Made by a program: the position numbers and the translations under genes. A stretch of 9,637 nucleotides of DNA from Sulfolobaceae archaeon (GTDB taxonomy: Archaea; Thermoproteota; Thermoprotei_A; Sulfolobales; Sulfolobaceae): positions 107,501-117,137 of the forward strand of contig JAPYVG010000004.1 of NCBI GenBank assembly GCA_028277025.1, written 5' to 3'. Positions within the stretch are counted from its first letter, which is position 1; each line of letters starts with the position of its first letter. The notes below the pieces were generated by a model. It saw only the letters and a list, made by a program, of their open reading frames with translations, did not search any database and was not told where the DNA came from. This document shows positions 1 through 7,197 of the stretch, piece after piece.

Positions 1-58
1 TCAAAATTGGGCTCAATGAGGCTAACGCCAGCCAGCCACATTATGGCCACCTAGGGAG
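1..58 (+). other. End of 16S-23S spacer and 5' half of the 23S processing stem
   Basis: This precedes the mature 23S rRNA. Bases 20-36 and 44-57 pair with the 3' flank at 3117-3133 and 3096-3109, so most of this stretch is processing stem. No tRNA is present in the visible part of the spacer, as is usual in crenarchaeal rRNA operons (family knowledge). The 16S gene and the operon promoter lie outside the window. A small hairpin (ATTG/CAAT) can form at about 6-17. Confidence 0.75.
20..57 (+). other. 5' arm of the 23S bulge-helix-bulge processing stem
   Basis: Bases 20-36 pair with 3117-3133 (one G-U pair). CACA at 37-40 pairs with TGTG at 3110-3113. The TTA at 41-43 is unpaired, and 44-57 pair perfectly with 3096-3109. 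This is the canonical archaeal splicing-endonuclease substrate: a 4-bp helix flanked by 3-nt bulges on opposite strands. By the usual rule of cleavage after the second bulge base, the cut would fall between 42 and 43. Confidence 0.85.
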
Positions 59-3095
<3,037 letters not shown>

Positions 3096-3133
3096 TCCCT
3101 AGGTGGCCATGTGAAAGCTGGCTGGTGTTAGCC
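3096..3133 (+). other. 3' arm of the 23S bulge-helix-bulge processing stem
   Basis: This is the partner of the 5' arm. 3096-3109 pairs with 44-57, TGTG at 3110-3113 forms the central 4-bp helix, AAA at 3114-3116 is the second bulge, and 3117-3133 pairs with 20-36. Predicted cleavage lies between 3115 and 3116. In other archaea the excised pre-23S is ligated into a circle and the flanks are joined (established knowledge); that this happens here is inferred from the structure. Confidence 0.85.
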
Positions 3134-3143
3134 GAGAGCTCTT

Positions 3144-3178
3144 CGTTTTATGATTTATTTTGTTTGACTTCTATTTTG
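3144..3178 (+). terminator. Probable rRNA transcription terminator, T-rich tracts
   Basis: Just past the processing stem, and after an AGAGCTCT palindrome at 3135-3142, the sequence switches abruptly from GC-rich to a series of T tracts (TTTT, TTTATTTTG, CTATTTTGG). Crenarchaeal termination usually occurs in such pyrimidine-rich tracts without a strong hairpin. The exact end is not determined. Confidence 0.45.
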
Positions 3179-3248
3179 GTCGTGTGAATGTGTAGTTATA
3201 ATAGTTAAATTCAAGAAGAGTGTTATCTCTGACTAGATGGGGGCGAGA

Positions 3249-3257
3249 CTTTATATC
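3249..3257 (+). promoter_or_regulatory. TATA-like element with no assigned transcript
   Basis: The sequence CTTTATATC resembles a strong Sulfolobus TATA box. A start about 26 bases downstream would begin near 3280. No gene of credible length follows, so this would drive either an unrecognised small RNA or nothing. The match alone is weak evidence in AT-rich DNA. Confidence 0.25.
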
Positions 3258-3630
3258 TTATGAGTAATATAAACCGGCGCTTTTGATGGAGTTACTATAT
3301 GGCACCCTCTAAGTATTAAAAATCATAAACTTTCGTGGGAAGAAGGATAAGAATGTTGAATGACATCAAATGAGGTAAATTTTACGGTTTATCACAAGTT
3401 GTATTGACGGCAATATTCTTAAGCTTGGTAAAATTATTCAAGTTCTGATACTATATCTCGCACTGTCAGATAGTGTTTTGGTATTTTTTGAGAGAGTTTT
3501 GTTTCTTTGATAGACTGATTTTGGTAAAGGGATAGGTGTTGTTAGGATCTCACGATTTACTATCTAAGATCTTACATAGATCATGTGTGAAGTGAAAGTA
3601 AGAGTACAAAGTGAGATGAGGATGATAAGT

Positions 3631-3639
3631 CTTAAAAAT
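3631..3639 (+). promoter_or_regulatory. TATA box of tRNA-Ile
   Basis: CTTAAAAAT is centred 26 bases before the first base of the tRNA. This is the standard archaeal TATA-to-start distance, so transcription would begin at or next to the mature 5' end. It may also drive the C/D sRNA downstream, since there is little room for a second promoter between them. Confidence 0.6.
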
Positions 3640-3660
3640 GGCTGAGTAAAGAAATTATAT

Positions 3661-3747
3661 GGGCCCGTAGCTTAGCCTGGTAGAGCGCCCGGCTGATAAC
3701 TCCCGGCAGAGACCGGGAGGTCGTGGGTTCAAGTCCCACCGGGCCCA
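3661..3747 (+). tRNA. tRNA-Ile (anticodon GAU) with 13-nt intron
   Basis: This reads Ile codons AUC/AUU. The acceptor stem is 3661-3667 with 3740-3746, discriminator A3747, and CCA is not encoded. The D arm is 3670-3686. The anticodon stem is CCCGG (3688-3692) with CCGGG (3713-3717). The T arm is 3723-3739 with loop TTCAAGT. The loop reads C-T-GAT-A, giving anticodon GAT at 3695-3697. The stem only closes if 13 bases (3699-3711) are removed after position 37, leaving 74 nt. Intron recognition looks like a relaxed bulge-helix-bulge: CTG at 3693-3695 pairs with CAG at 3707-3709, with AGA (3710-3712) as the 3' bulge. Cleavage after its second base gives the predicted 3' exon start at A3712. Confidence 0.95.
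3699..3711 (+). other. tRNA-Ile intron (position 37/38)
   Basis: Thirteen bases lie between anticodon-loop position 37 (A3698) and 38 (A3712), at the canonical site for archaeal tRNA introns and close to the minimum known size. The intron contains a second copy of CCCGGC, the same six bases as at 3688-3693 of the anticodon arm. Its CTCCCGG (3700-3706) can therefore pair perfectly with CCGGGAG (3713-3719), competing with the anticodon stem. The exact boundary could shift by one base. Confidence 0.85.
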
Positions 3748-3750
3748 CTA

Positions 3751-3755
3751 TTTTT
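3751..3755 (+). terminator. T5 tract after tRNA-Ile
   Basis: Five T residues follow the tRNA four bases after its discriminator, and could end the tRNA transcript. If the adjacent sRNA shares the tRNA promoter, this tract must be read through at least part of the time. Confidence 0.3.
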
Positions 3756-3756
3756 A

Positions 3757-3804
3757 ATGATGAACCCAGCTCAAACGATTGGTGAAGAGGAGTGCGAACG
3801 CTGA
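3757..3804 (+). ncRNA. Candidate C/D box guide sRNA targeting 23S rRNA
   Basis: Box C is a perfect ATGATGA (3757-3763) and box D is CTGA (3801-3804). An internal C'-like TTGGTGA (3779-3785) follows a degenerate D' near 3775-3778. The total of 48 nt is close to the compact size of archaeal C/D sRNAs. The first guide (3763-3773) is complementary over 11 contiguous bases to 23S positions 2773-2783, plus one G-U pair. By homology this is about E. coli 2575-2585, beside the peptidyl-transferase centre. The D' box is poorly defined, so the methylated base is uncertain: G2776 or A2775 by the fifth-base rule. The second guide (3786-3800) has no convincing target in this 23S; 16S or a tRNA is possible. 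The gene starts 10 bases after tRNA-Ile and may be co-transcribed with it. The terminal stem is weak, which is the main doubt. Confidence 0.68.
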
Positions 3805-3980
3805 ACTTGTTAAGTTTTAAGTGGAAAATTTGCTCACAGAAAGTAGAGGGGTTCTTCTTGACAAGTTAAATTGTGCATGGCTTATCGGAAACTAATCATT
3901 CTTAACCGTTACGAGTTGTTTGTATTGAGGTATTATCATTTTAAATTTAAACATTACTAGTCATTTTTTATTTTTACAAA

Positions 3981-3990
3981 TATTATATAT
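3981..3990 (+). promoter_or_regulatory. TATA box of the MFS transporter gene
   Basis: TATTATATAT is centred about 23 bases before the ATG at 4009. Transcription would start at or very near that ATG, giving a leaderless mRNA. This argues against the alternative TTG at 4000, which would lie upstream of the predicted transcript start. Confidence 0.55.
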
Positions 3991-4008
3991 TACTCAAATT
4001 TGTTTTTC

Positions 4009-5160
4009 ATGCAGAGATGGGTTCACGCTACTATTGCTTCAGTCTTTGCGTGGGCTGGTAATATTTATGACCTCTTAATTATAACTTATGTTTATTCCGA
4101 CTTAGCCAAATGCTTAGGCGTTACTACATTCATTGGTACTTTGCTTTTCAGTTTCGGTCTGGTATTTAGAGTCATTGGGGGTTATATTTTCGGTAGGATA
4201 GCTGATATTAGAGGTAGAAAGTTAGTACTAAATATTGGTACAGCCGGTTACTCTTTATTACAACTGGGGTTAGCCTTATCCCCTAACGTTTTCTCCTTAT
4301 TATTGTTTAGGGCGTTACAAGGGCTTTTTATGGGTGCTCAGTGGACTGCGGGGACTGTTATCGCTTACGAGAATGCTCCCCCGTCGATGAGGGGGCTGGT
4401 TAACGGTGTTGTTCAAGCTGGTTATGGGATCGGTTATGCTTTGACCGGGGTTGCGTATATTTTCCTTTATAATAACTGGAGGTTATTCTTGGTAACTGGA
4501 GCTATTCCCCTAGTTCTTTTACCTTATATTATTGCGAAGGTCTCAGACGTTATTAAGTTTTCTAACAGTAGGGCTAAGGTGAGGATTAAGGACTATTTGG
4601 GTGTTCTCATTAGGTCTACTATAGTTATTGCCGGTATGTTCTTCTCTTACTATTCAATTTTCGCAGTTTACCCCGATTTCTTGGTAGCTTTAGGTGTTTC
4701 TAGGGCTTTTGTTGGATTTTTGATGACGGTCTCTAATTTAGCCTTAGCTATTTCGTTTGTGGTGTTCGGTAAGGTTTCTGATAAAATAGAGAAAAGAAAG
4801 TTGATAATTTATGGTGTTTTAGGCGAGATGGTAGGACTTCCATTCATGTTAGCTATTATTCATAGTAGTGGTTTGGTCACCTTGGGTTTAATGATTTATA
4901 CTGTTTCAACGGGTTTCTGGCCTTTAGCACCTCTGTTAATTATTGAATCGGTTCCCATGGAGATAAGGGGTTCTCTTACCGGCTTAACCTATAATTTGGG
5001 TAGTATTGTTGGAGGTGTTGGTAGTGCTGTAATGGGTTTGTTAGTTAACGTTTACGGGGTTTTATCTACTACTGAGTGGGGGTTAATTATGGGTTACGGT
5101 TCCTTATTTATGGTCTTTATAACTTTGATAACATGGAAGGGTGTAAGGAGCAAGTTGTGA
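4009..5160 (+). CDS. MFS transporter, metabolite:H+ symporter-like
   Basis: This is a 383-residue integral membrane carrier of the major facilitator superfamily, apparently with two halves of about six helices each. The diagnostic loop 2-3 motif A is present as G62-R-I-A-D66-I-R-G69-R70-K71, and a degenerate copy (FGKVSDKIEKRK) opens the second half. An acidic residue, D21, lies in helix 1. The segment RALQGLFMGAQW...YENAPPSMRG resembles the helix 4-5 region of the metabolite/sialate:H+ symporter subgroups, so uptake of a sugar acid or organic acid by proton symport is possible. The substrate cannot be read from sequence. The ATG at 4009 is preferred because the TATA box is placed for leaderless transcription; a TTG at 4000 would add three residues. 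The neighbours do not reveal a catabolic pathway. Confidence 0.88.
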   Translation: MQRWVHATIASVFAWAGNIYDLLIITYVYSDLAKCLGVTTFIGTLLFSFGLVFRVIGGYIFGRIADIRGRKLVLNIGTAGYSLLQLGLALSPNVFSLLLFRALQGLFMGAQWTAGTVIAYENAPPSMRGLVNGVVQAGYGIGYALTGVAYIFLYNNWRLFLVTGAIPLVLLPYIIAKVSDVIKFSNSRAKVRIKDYLGVLIRSTIVIAGMFFSYYSIFAVYPDFLVALGVSRAFVGFLMTVSNLALAISFVVFGKVSDKIEKRKLIIYGVLGEMVGLPFMLAIIHSSGLVTLGLMIYTVSTGFWPLAPLLIIESVPMEIRGSLTGLTYNLGSIVGGVGSAVMGLLVNVYGVLSTTEWGLIMGYGSLFMVFITLITWKGVRSKL

Positions 5161-5179
5161 TTAATATTACGCTCTCCTC

Positions 5180-5187
5180 TTTATAAA
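5180..5187 (+). promoter_or_regulatory. TATA box of the small secreted-protein gene
   Basis: TTTATAAA is centred 28 bases before the ATG at 5212, consistent with a leaderless transcript. No ribosome-binding site precedes the start codon. Confidence 0.6.
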
Positions 5188-5211
5188 TCATTCTAAACTA
5201 TTTTTTTATTG

Positions 5212-5631
5212 ATGTTGGGTAAAGTCTTAGCTGTTTTAATAATTTTAGCGTTCTTATTTTTGGCTTTAAAATACGATTTGCCAACTAAGGTTTTGCAAGG
5301 GATTAGTGTGTCTAAACAAGTAATTTATACTCATACGTATTCTACTACAACCTCAAGCGTTTCTCACGATGTTAACATTACCCTTAACATATCTTATAGC
5401 AATGGAGGTGTTTTTGTTTACCCTATTAATTTCACTCACCCAGCTAACGTGACTATTATAGCTAAGGCTCAGAGTCCTTTCGCAGTATCTATAGTCTATA
5501 ATTCTACTACTGTATCTAGCACTTTTACTTCTTCGTTTGAGAAGAGGTTTTACAATTTAGTGGGTTCGCTAAGGGTTGAGTTTTCTAATTTCTCTTCTGT
5601 TGAATTGGAATTAAGTTATGTTTATAACTGA
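5212..5631 (+). CDS. Small secreted or membrane-anchored protein, sequon-rich, unknown function
   Basis: I do not recognise a family for this 139-residue protein. Residues 5-19 form a hydrophobic stretch after MLGK, either a signal peptide or an uncleaved N-terminal anchor, and the rest is predicted to lie outside the cell. The outer part is rich in Ser, Thr, Val and Tyr with alternating hydrophobic residues, suggesting beta structure. It has six N-glycosylation sequons (N55, N59, N73, N79, N97, N126) in about 120 residues, in keeping with the heavily glycosylated surface proteins of Sulfolobales. There is no cysteine and no catalytic motif. The ATG at 5212 is chosen over the TTG at 5209 because of the TATA spacing. 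It lies 51 bases after the transporter gene but has its own promoter, so a functional link is speculative. Codon use matches the neighbours. Confidence 0.75.
   Translation: MLGKVLAVLIILAFLFLALKYDLPTKVLQGISVSKQVIYTHTYSTTTSSVSHDVNITLNISYSNGGVFVYPINFTHPANVTIIAKAQSPFAVSIVYNSTTVSSTFTSSFEKRFYNLVGSLRVEFSNFSSVELELSYVYN
5621..5628 (+). promoter_or_regulatory. TATA box of the TatD-family gene
   Basis: TTTATAAC is centred about 27 bases before the ATG at 5652 and overlaps the last codons of the upstream gene. This again fits a leaderless transcript despite the 20-base intergenic gap. Confidence 0.5.
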
Positions 5632-5651
5632 TTTTTTTATTTATTTTCTCA

Positions 5652-6335
5652 ATGTACTACGATGCTCATTGTCATTTCTCTTTGCTAAAAAAGGCTTATG
5701 ACGGTTTTATAATAGCAGCTGTTTCCATGGATTATCAATCTTCAGAGGAGACACTTTCTCTTAGAAGCGATAAAATTCTCGCCGGTGTGGGTATTCACCC
5801 TTGGAATGTTCATTTAGAGGAGTTAAAGAGAGTAGAATCTTTGATTAATAGAGCTGATTTTATAGGTGAGGTAGGACTTGATTACAGGTTTGCTAAGGCT
5901 GATAAGGAGAAGCAGAAAGAGTATTTTACGTTTTTCGCTCGTAAGGCCTATGAGTTAAACAAGCTTATAAATGTCCACGCTTTAGACGCATGGAAGGACG
6001 CACTGAATATTCTTTTAAAGGAGGGAGTAAGGAGGGCTATTTTTCATTGGTATAGTGGGCCAGAGGATTTGCTGAAGGATATTGAGGGTGCGGGATATTT
6101 TATAACTATTAACCCGTCAGTCACTTTTCAGAATAAGCATAGGAGGATTGCAGAGAGGGCTTCATTAGAAGTTTTATTAACTGAAAGTGATGGCGGTTAT
6201 AATTATCGTGGGAAATTATTGGAACCCAGTGATATTATAGGTTTAATCTCTTTCCTTTCGAAACTGAAAGGTGTTGATGAGGCTGAGTTACTAAAAGTGG
6301 TTGAGAGAAATTTTAGGAAGGCGTTTTTTGGGTAA
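5652..6335 (+). CDS. TatD-family metal-dependent hydrolase (putative deoxyribonuclease)
   Basis: This 227-residue cytoplasmic TIM-barrel hydrolase of the amidohydrolase superfamily matches the TatD family throughout. The metal ligands are all visible: D4-A-H6-C-H8 at the N-terminus, E73 in GEVGLDY, H109 in NVHALDA, H132 in FHWYSG, and D180 in TESDGG. The IHPW motif (48-51) is also typical. Characterised TatD proteins are Mg-dependent 3'-5' exonucleases or DNases linked to repair; the substrate here is inferred only from the family. At 227 residues it is somewhat shorter than bacterial TatD (about 260), as in other archaeal members. The H109 motif has A-L-D where relatives usually carry a Ser-Arg type sequence, which may alter specificity. 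It is followed 32 bases later by the SDR gene, with a separate promoter. It is not linked here to Tat translocase genes. Confidence 0.9.
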   Translation: MYYDAHCHFSLLKKAYDGFIIAAVSMDYQSSEETLSLRSDKILAGVGIHPWNVHLEELKRVESLINRADFIGEVGLDYRFAKADKEKQKEYFTFFARKAYELNKLINVHALDAWKDALNILLKEGVRRAIFHWYSGPEDLLKDIEGAGYFITINPSVTFQNKHRRIAERASLEVLLTESDGGYNYRGKLLEPSDIIGLISFLSKLKGVDEAELLKVVERNFRKAFFG

Positions 6336-6340
6336 AAGGC

Positions 6341-6348
6341 TTTATTTT
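6341..6348 (+). promoter_or_regulatory. TATA box of the SDR gene
   Basis: TTTATTTT is centred about 24 bases before the ATG at 6368, suiting a leaderless start. The element begins six bases after the upstream stop codon, so the same T-rich tract may also serve as that gene's terminator. Confidence 0.45.
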
Positions 6349-6367
6349 TGTGATCCCATTCTGAACT

Positions 6368-7111
6368 ATGCAGAGGGTTGCTATAGTTACAGGTGCTTCT
6401 AAGGGTATTGGTAGGGCTATTGCAATTAGGTTAAAGGACGAGGGTTATTTTGTCGTGTCTATCTCTAGGAGTAAGGCTGATGTAGGTGATTTAATTTATC
6501 AAGCTGATGTAGCTCATAAGGAGAGCGACTTTAGGATTGTTAATGAAGTTTTGGAAAAGTTCGGGAGAATTGATGTTTTAGTTAATAATGCGGGTTTCGG
6601 TATTTACGGTTCTTTTCTTCAAACTTCTATAGATGAGGAGGAGTATATGGTTAGGACTCTCTTTCTTGCTCCGCTCTATTTCACGAAGGCTGTTTTACCT
6701 CATATGGTTAAGAGGAGGGAGGGGGCTATTGTTAATATTATTTCTGAAGCAGCTTATATTGCGACTCCCACTCTGATTGTTTATTCTGCAGCTAAGGCTG
6801 CTTTAGCTCACTTTACTAATGCTTTGTGGGCTGAGATGAGGAAGTATAATGTTAAGGTTTCTGGCGTTTACCCCGGGCCGGTGAAGACTAATTTTACTTC
6901 TCATCCTTCTTTTAAAAATACGAAGTCATTTTTTGATAATTATGCTGTTGAACCAGAGAAGGTCGCTGGTGCTGTTATTAAAGCTATAAGGACTGGTAAG
7001 AGGGAAATTTATGTCCCTTCAAAGCTTAGGTTAGACCCTTATTTTCTTAAATTAGGTATGATTATGCAGAGTTTTACTTATAGGATAATTTCTCGTTACT
7101 TTTCTCAATAG
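6368..7111 (+). CDS. Short-chain dehydrogenase/reductase (SDR), classical type
   Basis: This is a 247-residue cytoplasmic NAD(P)-dependent oxidoreductase with a Rossmann fold. The cofactor motif T8-G-A-S-K-G13-I-G15 and the structural N73-N-A-G76 are intact, as are the catalytic S126, Y139 and K143 at normal spacing, followed by the P-G-P-V-x-T segment typical of classical SDRs. R34 after the second strand, with K12 in the glycine-rich loop, suggests NADP(H) over NAD(H). This is inference. The helix-4 Asn that completes the usual catalytic tetrad is not obvious: the aligned stretch reads R-T-L-F-L-A-P (96-102), placing L98 or T97 there. The C-terminus (about 220-247) is rich in aromatic and hydrophobic residues, as in dehydrogenases acting on lipid or hydrophobic carbonyls, but the substrate is unknown. 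It is transcribed from its own promoter after the TatD-family gene. Confidence 0.9.
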   Translation: MQRVAIVTGASKGIGRAIAIRLKDEGYFVVSISRSKADVGDLIYQADVAHKESDFRIVNEVLEKFGRIDVLVNNAGFGIYGSFLQTSIDEEEYMVRTLFLAPLYFTKAVLPHMVKRREGAIVNIISEAAYIATPTLIVYSAAKAALAHFTNALWAEMRKYNVKVSGVYPGPVKTNFTSHPSFKNTKSFFDNYAVEPEKVAGAVIKAIRTGKREIYVPSKLRLDPYFLKLGMIMQSFTYRIISRYFSQ

Positions 7112-7112
7112 A

Positions 7113-7125
7113 TTATTTTATTTAA
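7113..7125 (+). terminator. Possible T-rich terminator after the SDR gene
   Basis: A TTATTTTATTTA tract immediately follows the stop codon at 7111. It is consistent with crenarchaeal termination in T-rich sequence, but there is no hairpin to strengthen it. Confidence 0.3.
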
Positions 7126-7166
7126 AGGGATTATGTTTAGGTAAAAGGCGTAACACCTTAAAAGGA

Positions 7167-7174
7167 TTTATTAA
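7167..7174 (+). promoter_or_regulatory. TATA box of the Kelch-FN3 gene
   Basis: TTTATTAA, preceded by a purine-rich AAAAGGA that could serve as a BRE, is centred about 27 bases before the ATG at 7198. The geometry is that of a leaderless archaeal promoter. Confidence 0.6.
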
Positions 7175-7197
7175 TAACGGGGATTATTGAGTAAAAG

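Larger units (their letters stand above)
3134..3660. other. About 530-base spacer between 23S rRNA and tRNA-Ile with no recognised gene
   Basis: This AT-rich stretch contains the likely rRNA terminator, an isolated TATA-like element at 3249-3257 and the tRNA promoter at its right end. I found no 5S rRNA, no reading frame of meaningful length and no convincing C/D or H/ACA motif pair. A short hairpin (CACT/AGTG, around 3461-3475) followed by T runs could be a terminator, but it is weak. A TATA element followed by an 8-codon frame starting at 3286 is noted elsewhere and not called as a gene. Confidence 0.6.

Noticed and set aside
3286..3312. Eight-codon frame after a TATA-like element in the rRNA-tRNA spacer
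   Set aside because: Too short to support as a gene, and there is no conservation evidence available.
3618..3645. ATGATAA ... CTGA resembling a second C/D box RNA just before the tRNA
   Set aside because: Box C is imperfect, the boxes are too close for two guides, and the segment overlaps the tRNA TATA box.
3134..3660. Possible 5S rRNA after the 23S gene
   Set aside because: No 5S-like sequence is visible, and in Sulfolobales the 5S gene is normally located elsewhere.
3804..3867. Seven-base inverted repeat AACTTGT / ACAAGTT after the sRNA
   Set aside because: It has a loop of about 50 bases and short arms, is unlikely to be a functional hairpin, and contains no recognisable element.
4000..4008. 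TTG at 4000 as the start of the transporter
   Set aside because: It lies only about 13 bases from the TATA-box centre, upstream of the predicted transcript start. The ATG at 4009 fits better.
6331..7149. Ten-base GGTAAAAGGC repeated at 6331-6340 and 7140-7149
   Set aside because: One copy includes a stop codon of the TatD-family gene, the two copies sit at different distances from the TATA boxes, and a 10-mer match can arise by chance.
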